Positions 14,130-20,991 are shown, counted from the stretch's first letter. The stretch is DNA of 20,991 nucleotides from an uncultured Caryophanales bacterium (GCA_937885165.1 CAKZZJ010000023.1:1-20991); one strand, 5' to 3'. Translations and numbers: made by a program. Notes: generated by a model from the letters alone, not told the origin.

Positions 14130-14633
14130 ATGACAGAAATAAAAGAAATGACTTATGAAGATTTAATTAATATGTTTGATTCTTTTAAAACTGGATTTAT
14201 TGTTATTGGTGGATCTTGGTGTAGAAACTTTAATGATGTTATGGATAATTTATTAAAAGTTTCTAATGAAGAGGGCTTAGATACAATTTATAAATATGAT
14301 CCACTATTTGAAAATATCTATGGAGAAAAAGAAGATTTAAGAGATTGCAAATCTCTAGAAGTCAAATTAAAATATTATGCAATTGTAGAAAAAATGGGTT
14401 TTAAAAACGAGGAAAAGGTTAAGGATACCTTAATCGCGAGAATGCCTGTTCCTTGTTTTGCATCTCTAAAGCATGGTATTTGTGATAATTATTACGCAGT
14501 AGAATTATTTAAAGACAACAATATTTTGCATTTAAAAGATGATAATACTGATAAAACTATCGATTTTGAAAATAATATTAGAAATTTAGTTAAAGAAGTA
14601 AATAATGATATATTACTTTGTAATTATAGGTAA
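14130..14633 (+). CDS. Thioredoxin-like protein with a single active-site cysteine
   Basis: I do not know a named family. The 167-residue product has GFIVIGGSWCRNFNDVM near residues 21-37, which looks like the first strand, active-site loop and helix of a thioredoxin fold. The usual WCxxC is WCRNF, so the second cysteine is missing. Further on, ARMPVPCFASLKHGICDNYY would hold the cis-proline strand (VP) with two more cysteines, and LRDCKSLEVKLKYYAIVEKMGF lies between. No signal peptide is present, so it is cytoplasmic. A start at 14109 is open, but AAGGGAAG (14117-14124) fits the ATG at 14130, one base after the rsmI stop. A role in thiol exchange is a guess; the fold is inference from the pattern. 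It lies between rRNA and tRNA modification genes. Confidence 0.7.
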   Translation: MTEIKEMTYEDLINMFDSFKTGFIVIGGSWCRNFNDVMDNLLKVSNEEGLDTIYKYDPLFENIYGEKEDLRDCKSLEVKLKYYAIVEKMGFKNEEKVKDTLIARMPVPCFASLKHGICDNYYAVELFKDNNILHLKDDNTDKTIDFENNIRNLVKEVNNDILLCNYR

Positions 14634-14642
14634 TGCTTAATT

Positions 14643-15944
14643 ATGTTAGAAGCGAAAGTGAATCAATTTTTACAAAACAACAATTTAATAAAGGATGATT
14701 ATATAATTGTGGCAGTATCAGGTGGAGTTGATTCAATGGTGCTTTTAGATATCCTGTATAAGCTTAAATTTAATATAGTTATCGCTCACGTAGATCACCA
14801 TAAGAGAATAGAATCCGAATTAGAAAAAGAATATATCAAAAATTATGCTTTAGAAAATAATATGATTTTTGAGTTACTTGATTTTTATGATGATCATACT
14901 GATAATTTTCATAATAATGCTCATAACGCGAGATATCAATTTTTTAAGGTTCTAGCAGATAAATATCATACGAATTTGATATATACTGCTCATCACGCTG
15001 ATGATAATTTAGAAACTATAATTATGAAAATAATTGAAGGATCTAATTTATATGGCTATGGTGGTATATCAAGAATTTATGATGACGATGAATATAAGGT
15101 CATAAGACCATTATTAGAATTCTTTAAAGACGAATTATATGAATATGCCAAAATAAATAAACTTACTTATTTTGAGGATAGTTCAAATAAAGAAGATTAT
15201 TATTTAAGAAACAGAATAAGACATAATATAATCCCATTATTAAAAGAAGAATCAAATAATATAAATAAGAAGATAGTTGAATATTCAAATATTTTGAAAG
15301 AATCATTTGAATATATTAGAAAAGATTCAATAAGATATCTTAATGAAAATAATGATATTATCAATATAAATAATTTCATTTTATTAGATAAAGCGTTAAG
15401 AAAAGATATTATTTGCTTAATGCTTGAAAAAGAAAACATTAGAAAAAGCTATTCATTGATAGAAGATATAAATAATATGCTTAATTCTAATTTAGGAAGT
15501 AAAAGAATAATTTTAGAAAACAACAATATTTTCATAAGAGAATATGATAAAGCTTATATAAAGAAAATAAAGGATTATATCAATTTAGATATTAGATTTG
15601 GTATAGACGATGAGGTTATTTATAACAATAAATACAAAATCTATTTTTCAAAAAATAAGCCGATTGTTAATGCAAAATTTATTCATCTATGTTATAATAA
15701 CCTAAAATTGCCTTTTGGAATCAGAAAAAAAATGGATAGTGATACAATTAATTTATTAATTGGCAGAAAGAAATTATCAAGATTATTCATTGATGAAAAG
15801 ATACCAAAAGAAGAAAGAAATGAAATACCAGTTATCTATAATAACGATAATATTATTCTTTGGGTTTATGATATAGCTAAATCTAAAGAAGTATTTGATG
15901 AAAAAGAAAAAGGTGATATTTACCTTGTGGTAGAAAGGATATAA
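14643..15944 (+). CDS. tilS: tRNA(Ile)-lysidine synthetase
   Basis: TilS joins lysine to C34 of the CAU-anticodon tRNA-Ile using ATP, so that it reads AUA instead of AUG. This is essential, and AUA codons are very common in this AT-rich genome. The 433 residues hold the PP-loop SGGVDS (26-31), HVDHHKR, TAHHADDNLETIIMKI, GSNLYGYGGI, RPLLEFFKDEL and the tRNA-contact motif FEDSSNKEDYYLRNRIRHNIIPLL. A Lys/Asn-rich linker domain follows, then a C-terminal domain ending in SRLFIDEKIPKEERNEIPVI and DIAKS. Length is normal for Firmicutes. A weak ribosome site (AGGTAA) precedes ATG 14643. It is followed by hpt and ftsH as in Bacillus. Confidence 0.96.
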   Translation: MLEAKVNQFLQNNNLIKDDYIIVAVSGGVDSMVLLDILYKLKFNIVIAHVDHHKRIESELEKEYIKNYALENNMIFELLDFYDDHTDNFHNNAHNARYQFFKVLADKYHTNLIYTAHHADDNLETIIMKIIEGSNLYGYGGISRIYDDDEYKVIRPLLEFFKDELYEYAKINKLTYFEDSSNKEDYYLRNRIRHNIIPLLKEESNNINKKIVEYSNILKESFEYIRKDSIRYLNENNDIININNFILLDKALRKDIICLMLEKENIRKSYSLIEDINNMLNSNLGSKRIILENNNIFIREYDKAYIKKIKDYINLDIRFGIDDEVIYNNKYKIYFSKNKPIVNAKFIHLCYNNLKLPFGIRKKMDSDTINLLIGRKKLSRLFIDEKIPKEERNEIPVIYNNDNIILWVYDIAKSKEVFDEKEKGDIYLVVERI

Positions 15945-15946
15945 AT

Positions 15947-16483
15947 ATGCATAATGATATTAAAAAGATTTTAATCAGCGAAGATGATTTGGCTAAAGGA
16001 ATCAAGGCAATTGGAGAAAAAATAACCCAAGATTATCAAGGTAAAGAGCCTTTGATGGTCGGATTATTAAAAGGTGTTATTCCTTTTATTGGTGATTTAA
16101 TTAAAAATATCAATGTTGATATTGAAATAGATTATTTGAGAGTTAAATCATATGATGGTAGCAAATCAAGTGGCAGTGTTAACGTTGTTGGTGGTTATGT
16201 GCCAGAAGTGAAAGGAAAAGATATCATTTTAGTAGATGATATTTTGGATACTGGCCAGACAATTTATAAAATGAAAAAATTATTTTTAAATGCAGGAGCC
16301 AAAAGCGTTAAAGTATGTGTTTTGCTTGATAAAAAAGAGGGGAGAGTTCTAGACATTAATGCTGATTATTACGCATTTGATGTACCTAAAGAATTCGTTG
16401 TAGGTTATGGCCTAGATTATAATGAAAAATATAGAAACTTACCATATATTGGAGTGTTAAAAGAAGAAGTATATAGGAGGTAA
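15947..16483 (+). CDS. hpt: Hypoxanthine (guanine) phosphoribosyltransferase
   Basis: Hpt salvages hypoxanthine and guanine to IMP and GMP with PRPP. The 178-residue protein shows the type I PRTase pattern: GLLKGVIPFIGDL (39-51, flexible loop side), DYLRVKSYDGSKSSG (62-76, mobile loop), the PRPP-binding site IILVDDILDTGQT (93-105) and KVCVLLDKKEGR, with the purine-pocket segment PKEFVVGYGLDYNEKYRNLPYIG. Length and order are standard. AAAGGAT precedes the ATG, and only two bases separate it from tilS and two from ftsH. The tilS-hpt-ftsH block is widely kept in Firmicutes. Confidence 0.96.
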   Translation: MHNDIKKILISEDDLAKGIKAIGEKITQDYQGKEPLMVGLLKGVIPFIGDLIKNINVDIEIDYLRVKSYDGSKSSGSVNVVGGYVPEVKGKDIILVDDILDTGQTIYKMKKLFLNAGAKSVKVCVLLDKKEGRVLDINADYYAFDVPKEFVVGYGLDYNEKYRNLPYIGVLKEEVYRR

Positions 16484-16485
16484 GT

Positions 16486-18516
16486 ATGCAAGATAATAAC
16501 AACAAAAACAATCGTGAGCAGAGGCCATCAGTCTCTAGATATAGTGGCTTAATCATTTTTCTTGTTACCGTAGTATTAGTTATATTGCTTGTTGTTTTGA
16601 TTAATAGGTTGACATCTTCATCAAAACAGACTCTAAGTTTAGCAGAATTTATAGCTTATGTTCATAAAAATGAAGTATCAAAAACCGATTTAACCGCAAC
16701 ACCAATAAGTGATAATTATGACTTATATTATATAACAGGTAAGATTACATCAACCAATAAAGAATTTCAGGTTGCTGTAACAACGGATGAACTTCAAACT
16801 ATAATGGAAGGTTATATAGAAGAACTTAATATTACTATTAAGCCTTTGACTACTAATTATTTCTTATCAATCTTCTTGACATTATTGCCATACATTATTA
16901 TGGCAATACCGATTTTCTTCATTTTTAGAATGATTATGAAGAGCCAAGGCGGGGCAGGTGGTGCCTTTGATTTTGCTAAATCAACTGCTAAACTTGCTAA
17001 ACAGAAGACAGTAACATTTAGAGATGTTGCCGGTTGTGATGAAGAAAAAGAAGAATTAGTAGAAATAATTGATTTCTTAAAAAACCCCAAAAAATATAGT
17101 GAAATTGGTGCACGTGTACCAAAAGGTGTAATACTTTTTGGTCCTCCTGGAACTGGTAAAACACTTCTTGCCAAAGCAGTAGCTGGAGAAGCCGGAGTGT
17201 CATTTTATTCAATATCAGGTTCTGATTTCGTTGAAATGTTCGTTGGTGTTGGTGCTGCTCGTGTAAGAGACATGTTTAAAACAGCTAAAGAAAATGCACC
17301 TTGTATATTATTTATCGATGAAATTGATGCCGTAGGTAGACAAAGAGGTGCTGGTATGGGTGGTGGACATGATGAGCGTGAACAGACACTTAACCAGTTG
17401 TTAGTTGAAATGGATGGTTTTAATGGCAATACTGGTATAATCATTATGGCAGCAACTAACCGTCCTGACGTATTAGACCCAGCCTTACTTAGACCAGGAA
17501 GGTTTGATAGACAGATAACAATATCCAATCCTGATATGCGCGGAAGAGAAGCTATATTAAGAGTTCATGCTAGAAATAAACATCTTGACCCATCAGTTAA
17601 ATTTGATGAGATTGCATCTCGTACTCCAGGATTTTCTGGTGCTGATATTGAAAATCTTCTGAATGAGGCAGCCCTTCTTGCCGCAAGAGAAAATAGAAAG
17701 ACTATCAATGTTCAGGATATCGATGAAGCAATCGATAGAGTAATGATGGGACCGGCAAAGAAGAGTAAGAAATATACTGAAAAAGAAAGAAAACTTGTTG
17801 CGTATCATGAAGCAGGTCATGCTGTAATCGGATTAATACTTGAGGATGCATCTACAGTTCAAAAAATCACTATTGTTCCACGTGGACAAGCAGGCGGTTA
17901 TAATTTGATGATGCCTAAGGAAGAAACATATTTTCAAACTAAGAAACAATTGCTTGAAACAATTACAGGTTTCTTAGGTGGTAGAGTTGCCGAAGAATTA
18001 ATATTCTCTGATGTAACAACAGGCGCTCAAAACGATTTCGAAAACGCAACAAAAATAGCCCGTGCTATGGTTACAGAATATGGTATGTCAAGACTAGGTC
18101 CAGTTCAGTATGAACAGCCACAGGGTAGTGTATTCTTAGGAAGAGATTATCTTAAAGATAAGAATTTCTCAGATCAGGTAGCACTTGAAATCGATAAAGA
18201 AGTAAGAGCCATAGTTGAAGAATGTTATGGTAAAGCAAAAGAAATCATTGATGCTCATCGTGACTTACTTGCTAGTATCGCTGAATATCTACTTAAACTT
18301 GAAACATTGACTAAATCTGAAATTGATGAAATCTTCGCAACTGGTCATCTATCATGGTATGATAACAGAATAAAGGCCAAAGAATTAGGAACTTCAGCAC
18401 CTAAAGATGAAGCAAGAACTACTGAAAATACTGAAGTTAAAGAAGATCAAAACAATGATGGAATAGATGCAGTTGATGCTAAAGATGATATAGAAAATAA
18501 AGAAGATAAAGAATAA
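16486..18516 (+). CDS. ftsH: ATP-dependent zinc metalloprotease FtsH
   Basis: A membrane-anchored AAA+ protease that degrades misfolded membrane proteins and short-lived regulators. In 676 residues: TM1 (about 20-42), an outer domain (43-122), TM2 (about 126-150), then a Gly-rich linker. The AAA domain has Walker A GPPGTGKT (219-226), pore loop FVEMFVG (248-254), Walker B ILFIDE (274-279) and second region of homology TNRPDVLDPALLRPGRFDR (from 324). The protease domain has HEAGH (441-445) and a third zinc ligand, probably D517 in NDFENAT. The tail (about 640-676) is strongly acidic and of low complexity, as often in FtsH. The Shine-Dalgarno TAGGAGGT is the strongest of the run, matching the need for high expression. 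All catalytic parts are intact. Confidence 0.98.
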   Translation: MQDNNNKNNREQRPSVSRYSGLIIFLVTVVLVILLVVLINRLTSSSKQTLSLAEFIAYVHKNEVSKTDLTATPISDNYDLYYITGKITSTNKEFQVAVTTDELQTIMEGYIEELNITIKPLTTNYFLSIFLTLLPYIIMAIPIFFIFRMIMKSQGGAGGAFDFAKSTAKLAKQKTVTFRDVAGCDEEKEELVEIIDFLKNPKKYSEIGARVPKGVILFGPPGTGKTLLAKAVAGEAGVSFYSISGSDFVEMFVGVGAARVRDMFKTAKENAPCILFIDEIDAVGRQRGAGMGGGHDEREQTLNQLLVEMDGFNGNTGIIIMAATNRPDVLDPALLRPGRFDRQITISNPDMRGREAILRVHARNKHLDPSVKFDEIASRTPGFSGADIENLLNEAALLAARENRKTINVQDIDEAIDRVMMGPAKKSKKYTEKERKLVAYHEAGHAVIGLILEDASTVQKITIVPRGQAGGYNLMMPKEETYFQTKKQLLETITGFLGGRVAEELIFSDVTTGAQNDFENATKIARAMVTEYGMSRLGPVQYEQPQGSVFLGRDYLKDKNFSDQVALEIDKEVRAIVEECYGKAKEIIDAHRDLLASIAEYLLKLETLTKSEIDEIFATGHLSWYDNRIKAKELGTSAPKDEARTTENTEVKEDQNNDGIDAVDAKDDIENKEDKE

Positions 18517-18779
18517 TGCGACTTGATAAATATTTAAAAGTATCTAGATTAATCAAAAGAAGAAGTGTAGCTAAAGGTGCTGCTGAAGGTGAAAAGATAC
18601 TTGTTAATGGTAATTATGTAAAGCCTGCAAAAGATGTTAAAGTTGGTGATTTAATTACTATTGAATATTCTACAAGAAGTATTACTGTTAAAGTAATATC
18701 TTTAGATATTCAGAATCAAAAAGAAAAAGCTAAAGAAATGTATGAATTCGTTTCTGAAGCAAAGAAAAATGACAGCTAA
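18516..18779 (+). CDS. rqcP: S4-domain ribosome quality-control protein RqcP (YabO-like)
   Basis: RqcP works with RqcH on stalled 50S subunits, stabilising the P-site tRNA while C-terminal alanine tails are added to the stuck peptide. The 87 residues are one S4 RNA-binding domain. MRLDKYLKVSRLIKRRSVAK (1-20) is nearly identical to the N-terminus of Bacillus YabO/RqcP as I recall it, and KILVNGNYVKPAKDVKVGDLITI completes the domain. The closely related heat-shock protein Hsp15 (HslR) is less similar at the start. In Bacillus this gene lies by yabP/yabQ/divIC; here it directly follows ftsH with a one-base overlap (TAATG) and closes the long run. Its last codons and stop lie inside the terminator hairpin. 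Confidence 0.9.
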   Translation: MRLDKYLKVSRLIKRRSVAKGAAEGEKILVNGNYVKPAKDVKVGDLITIEYSTRSITVKVISLDIQNQKEKAKEMYEFVSEAKKNDS

Positions 18780-18792
18780 GCCTGTCATTTTT
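18765..18792. terminator. Shared bidirectional terminator between rqcP and the GNAT gene
   Basis: AAAAATGACAG (18765-18775) and CTGTCATTTTT (18782-18792) form a perfect 11-bp stem with a 6-nt loop, flanked by A5 on one side and T5 on the other, so it can stop transcription from both directions. The rqcP stop codon (18777-18779) lies in the loop, and the GNAT stop (18791-18793) overlaps the other arm. Confidence 0.88.
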
Positions 18793-19273
18793 ATATGCAT
18801 TTTTGATATGCAATTCTTTCTGTTTCATCATTTAAAATAATAATTCCACATTTAATAAAGTCATTTTTTTCTAAAATATGCTGCATTACTTTATTATCTT
18901 TATGTGTATCAATTTTAATATTGTTTATTTTTTCAAATGCGAAATCTAAGATATATTTCATCATATCATTTTTAATTCTGGCGCTTGCCACCTTATGTAA
19001 TACACCATATTCTTTATCATTCACCCAGGATCCATCATAAATGATATTATATGTTTCTTCCATTCCTATAAAAAATGAAAATGTCGCATATATTATATTA
19101 TCTTCATATAAAACATAATTTATATTTTTATTGATATCATTTATTAAATCATCTTTATTTGGATGTATCTCCCACTGAGTTTTATTACCATTTTCCCTCA
19201 TAAATTTACGAGCGATATCATATATTCTTAAAATTTCATCTACATCATTTAAATTAGATTTTCTTATATTCAT
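18791..19273 (-). CDS. GNAT-family N-acetyltransferase
   Basis: A 160-residue GNAT-like protein of unknown substrate. The N-terminus MNIRKSNLNDVDEILRIYDIARKFMRENGNKTQW is typical for the first strand and two helices of the fold. ATFSFFIGMEETYNIIYDGSW gives the middle strands, and IKIDTHKDNKVMQHILEKNDFIKCGII is the usual C-terminal half (iDTH.dN..m..il.k..F...Gii). The acetyl-CoA pyrophosphate loop (R/QxxGxG/A) is poorly kept (KVASARIKNDM), so binding may differ. An upstream in-frame ATG at 19315 exists, but AAAGGAT sits seven bases before the ATG at 19273, which I take as the start. It is divergent from the phosphatase gene and convergent with rqcP. A weak minus-strand promoter (TGTTAAAAT) may lie just upstream. 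Confidence 0.82.
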   Translation of the reverse strand: MNIRKSNLNDVDEILRIYDIARKFMRENGNKTQWEIHPNKDDLINDINKNINYVLYEDNIIYATFSFFIGMEETYNIIYDGSWVNDKEYGVLHKVASARIKNDMMKYILDFAFEKINNIKIDTHKDNKVMQHILEKNDFIKCGIIILNDETERIAYQKCI

Positions 19274-19331
19274 GTTTTTATCCTTTGTTGAAGATATTTT
19301 AACATAACATTTCAATATTTTTAATAATATT

Positions 19332-19360
19332 TTGTCTTTTTATTATAATTATTATATAAT
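19332..19360 (+). promoter_or_regulatory. Promoter of the tyrosine-phosphatase-like gene
   Basis: TTGTCT (19332-19337), a 17-nt spacer and TATAAT (19355-19360) form a good sigma-A site. A second TATAAT (19344-19349) lies within the spacer. The leader is about 10 nt and holds the ribosome site GAAAGAGG (19363-19370) before the ATG at 19377. Confidence 0.7.
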
Positions 19361-19376
19361 TTGAAAGAGGCAATTT

Positions 19377-20126
19377 ATGAACATAAAATTAAAACATTGT
19401 GATAATATAAGAGATTTGGGTTATATTGATAATCTAAAAGAAAACAAAATTATCAGATCAAAAAGACTTGATGATTTAGAAAAAGAAGAAGTTAAAAAAC
19501 TTAAAGATGAAAATAATTTAAAATTAGTAATTGATTTAAGAACAGTAAATGAAGCAAAATCAACCCCTTATTATGAAGAATTTGACATTATATATAAGGC
19601 CATACCAATATTTACTGATGAGATAATCGGATTATCTTTTGGCAGTAATGATTTTAATTCATTATTAAAAGATGAAAATTTCAGCTTTAAGAATTTATAT
19701 GATAATTTATTTAAAGGCGAAATTTTAACAAATATAGGTTTAGTTATAAAAGAGATAGTTGATTTTGACTATAATAAAGGAAGTGTATTATTTCACTGCA
19801 CTCAGGGTAAAGATAGAACAGGAATAATTGCTGCTATATTATTATTAATATTAGATATAGATAAAGATATTATATATAAAGATTATTTATATACTAATAT
19901 AGTTAATAAAAGAAGAATAAGAAGAATATGGCTTCATACTAGAATAACCAAAAATAAATTAGCTGCCACAAATATAAAAAAAGTAATGAGGGCAGAAAAA
20001 GAATATTTAGATTCTTTATTTGAATATATTGATAATAATTTTAATAATTATCATGAATTCTTTTTAAGTCTTGGCTTAAATGATAATGAAATTGATAAAT
20101 TTAAAAAAGAAGTAAAAAATAAATAA
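19377..20126 (+). CDS. Tyrosine-phosphatase-like protein (Y_phosphatase3 type)
   Basis: The 249-residue sequence fits the bacterial tyrosine/dual phosphatase family related to Mycobacterium PtpB and Listeria LipA. The N-terminal NIRDLGYIDN (10-19) and IRSKRLDDL (26-34) match the family's N.RDLGG and RS..L pattern, and VIDLRTVNEA (51-60) matches its DLR segment. The catalytic loop is HCTQGKDRTG (140-149), with nucleophile C141 and phosphate-binding R147. Such proteins dephosphorylate phosphotyrosine, phosphoserine or phosphoinositides. There is no signal peptide here, unlike secreted virulence homologues, so it probably acts in the cytoplasm. It is monocistronic, with its own promoter and a shared terminator. 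The substrate is unknown. Confidence 0.88.
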   Translation: MNIKLKHCDNIRDLGYIDNLKENKIIRSKRLDDLEKEEVKKLKDENNLKLVIDLRTVNEAKSTPYYEEFDIIYKAIPIFTDEIIGLSFGSNDFNSLLKDENFSFKNLYDNLFKGEILTNIGLVIKEIVDFDYNKGSVLFHCTQGKDRTGIIAAILLLILDIDKDIIYKDYLYTNIVNKRRIRRIWLHTRITKNKLAATNIKKVMRAEKEYLDSLFEYIDNNFNNYHEFFLSLGLNDNEIDKFKKEVKNK

Positions 20127-20133
20127 GCATTAA

Positions 20134-20180
20134 AAAAATGATATGAATAAGCTATAAAACTTATAAATCATATCATTTTT
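20134..20180. terminator. Shared bidirectional terminator between the phosphatase and the TrpF-like gene
   Basis: AAAAATGATATGA (20134-20146) pairs perfectly with TCATATCATTTTT (20168-20180). An inner ATAAG/CTTAT helix (20147-20151 with 20160-20164) closes an 8-nt loop. A- and T-runs on both ends allow termination from both sides. It lies eight bases before the stop of the minus-strand gene. Confidence 0.86.
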
Positions 20181-20187
20181 ATTTTTC

Positions 20188-20835
20188 TTATTTTCTAGCA
20201 TTTAAAACAAAATTAATAGTTTTTGTTTTGTCTCTTAAGCCATCTTTTCCTCTACAGCCGCTATTAACATCAACGCCATAAGGATGGCAATATTTTACTG
20301 CATCATTTACATTTTCTGGTGTCAATCCACCTGCGATAAATACTGGCTTATCTAATGTTTCAACCAATTTTTTATCTGTATCAAGGTTATGTTTTAAACC
20401 TGTACCGCCAAATTGATTTGTTTTGAGATTGATACTATCAGTAAAATAAAAATCAACATATTTTATATTTGAAATATCATTTAATATTTTACCATCTGTA
20501 TCAATATGAACTAACCTTAATAATTTTTTATCTGGTAATACATTATGTATTTTTTCTACTTCAGATTCATCTAAGTGTGAATGAAGCTGAATATAATCAA
20601 CACCTACATATTTAGCGATTTCAATTATTTTATCTCCATCTTCTAAATGAGTTATAAGTGTAGTTTTGATATCACTTGGTAGTGCATCCTTTATTTCTTT
20701 TGCTTTTTCATTTGTTAAGAAATCATCACTTGTGTGCATCTGACCAACTAATAAGCCAATTATATCTACTCCTGCATCTACGCACATTAATGCATCTTCT
20801 TTGTTTCTAATTCCTGCCATCTGTATATGCAGCAT
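20188..20835 (-). CDS. TrpF-like (phosphoribosylanthranilate isomerase family) barrel protein lacking the catalytic cysteine
   Basis: The 215-residue (beta/alpha)8 protein matches the TrpF family over its full length: GIRNKEDALMCVDAGVDIIGLL (8-29), VDYIQLHSHLDESEV, a DS..NQFGGTG segment like the family's D-T...GGSG loop, and the phosphate-binding end FIAGGLTPENVNDAV...GVDVNSGCRGKDGLRDKTK. Yet the start, normally K-x-C-G with the catalytic cysteine, reads QMAG: alanine at position 7. The arginine of the usual S.R.I motif is also absent (HTSDDFLT). The aspartate acid (about 130) is kept. So ordinary isomerase activity is doubtful and another ribose-phosphate-type substrate is possible. No other trp gene is near. 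The ATG at 20835 has a strong AGGAGG site. The gene follows the SRP RNA on the same strand. Confidence 0.78.
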   Translation of the reverse strand: MLHIQMAGIRNKEDALMCVDAGVDIIGLLVGQMHTSDDFLTNEKAKEIKDALPSDIKTTLITHLEDGDKIIEIAKYVGVDYIQLHSHLDESEVEKIHNVLPDKKLLRLVHIDTDGKILNDISNIKYVDFYFTDSINLKTNQFGGTGLKHNLDTDKKLVETLDKPVFIAGGLTPENVNDAVKYCHPYGVDVNSGCRGKDGLRDKTKTINFVLNARK

Positions 20836-20865
20836 ATTTTTCCTCCTAATATTTTTATTTTAAAT

Positions 20866-20955
20866 AAAAAGCGCCTTAACCACATCACAAAGATGCTTAA
20901 GGCTGCTACCTTCCGGTCCTGACCTGGTTCACAGTTTGCAATTGATTAAGGACTC
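20866..20955 (-). ncRNA. ffs: Signal recognition particle RNA, small bacterial type (4.5S RNA)
   Basis: Read on the minus strand, the core CCAGGTCAGGACCGGAAG followed by GTAGCAGCC is the universal SRP domain IV: a GGAA tetraloop, the symmetric loop and the asymmetric loop that bind Ffh. The flanks close as CCTTAATC (5') with GGTTAAGG (3'), giving a hairpin of about 90 nt without an Alu domain. The 3' end runs into T5 (20870-20866), which with the stem acts as terminator. Ends are estimated from the helix and from the upstream -10 and may be off by a few bases. The RNA guides membrane proteins to the translocon together with Ffh and FtsY. Confidence 0.95.
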
Positions 20956-20959
20956 AATT

Positions 20960-20965
20960 ATTCTA
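20960..20965 (-). promoter_or_regulatory. Probable -10 box of the SRP RNA gene
   Basis: On the minus strand TAGAAT (20965 to 20960), preceded directly by TTG, lies five to seven bases before the first G of the SRP helix (20955 or 20953). No convincing -35 hexamer is seen in the few bases left before the window end. The position fits a start of the stable RNA. Confidence 0.5.
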
Positions 20966-20991
20966 CAATAATAAGAATCATTACGCACGTT

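Noticed and set aside
19274..19315. Longer N-terminus of the GNAT protein from ATG 19315
   Set aside because: AAAGGAT sits right before the internal ATG at 19273 and the GNAT fold begins there (MNIRKSNLND). The additional 14 residues would overlap the likely promoter.
20851..20870. A/T palindrome TTTTTATTT/AAATAAAAA between the SRP RNA and the TrpF-like gene
   Set aside because: It is short, purely A/T and directly next to the T-tract that ends the SRP RNA. It probably reflects that terminator and base composition and not an operator.
1..20991. Mycoplasma-type genetic code (TGA as Trp)
   Set aside because: TGA serves as a natural stop in several genes with correct lengths and coupled starts, and tryptophan is always TGG in conserved motifs.
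1..20991. CRISPR arrays, tRNA genes, rRNA, insertion sequences, transposases, riboswitches
   Set aside because: I looked for regular repeats, tRNA cloverleaf ends, transposase motifs and conserved riboswitch cores in the gaps and saw none. Only the SRP RNA is a clear RNA gene.

Overview
The window is a very AT-rich stretch of bacterial DNA with dense, mostly co-directional genes. TGA ends several genes (the Nudix gene, prmC, ecfT) and tryptophan is written TGG, so the standard bacterial code is used and Mycoplasma/Spiroplasma are unlikely. Low G+C, the Bacillus-type order tmk-holB-ricT-trmN6-rsmI and tilS-hpt-ftsH, an ECF transporter core and an RqcP-type S4 protein point to the Bacilli/Mollicutes side of the Firmicutes, possibly an uncultured gut lineage near RF39 or Acholeplasmatales. 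That placement is inference. The first 39 bases are Illumina adapter, not genome, so this is the raw end of a short-read assembly.

Layout. (1) 1-39 adapter. (2) 86-1931: Nudix hydrolase, prmC and tsaC in an overlapping mini-operon. (3) 1936-3175: a GH105 unsaturated rhamnogalacturonyl hydrolase with its own promoter and a perfect-stem terminator. (4) 3210-5127: a secreted lipoprotein nuclease of the endonuclease I family with its own promoter and terminator. (5) About 5166-6180: a small accessory patch. It holds the headless 3' end of a polymorphic-toxin-like gene, a two-helix membrane protein placed like its immunity gene, and a possible second toxin-tail scrap. (6) 6225-18792: a 15-gene run with gaps of at most 19 nt, started by one good promoter that is overlapped by a large palindrome: ecfA1-ecfA2-ecfT-truA-tmk-holB-ricT-trmN6-TerB-like-rsmI-thioredoxin-like-tilS-hpt-ftsH-rqcP. 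It ends at a terminator shared with a convergent GNAT gene. (7) 18791-20835: GNAT acetyltransferase (-), a tyrosine-phosphatase-like protein (+) and a TrpF-like barrel protein (-), with a second shared terminator between the last two. (8) 20866-20955: the small SRP RNA (-).

The long run joins genes that lie in separate blocks in Bacillus: vitamin-uptake energising module, tRNA and rRNA modification (truA, trmN6, rsmI, tilS), replication and nucleotide supply (tmk, holB, hpt), protein quality control (ftsH, rqcP) and RNA processing (ricT). The GH105 enzyme and the secreted nuclease suggest scavenging of plant pectin fragments and extracellular nucleic acids.

Most of the window is ordinary housekeeping. 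The parts worth a second look are the toxin/immunity remnant, the TrpF-like protein that lacks the catalytic cysteine, the one-cysteine thioredoxin-like protein between rsmI and tilS, the palindrome over the ecf promoter, and the adapter at the start.
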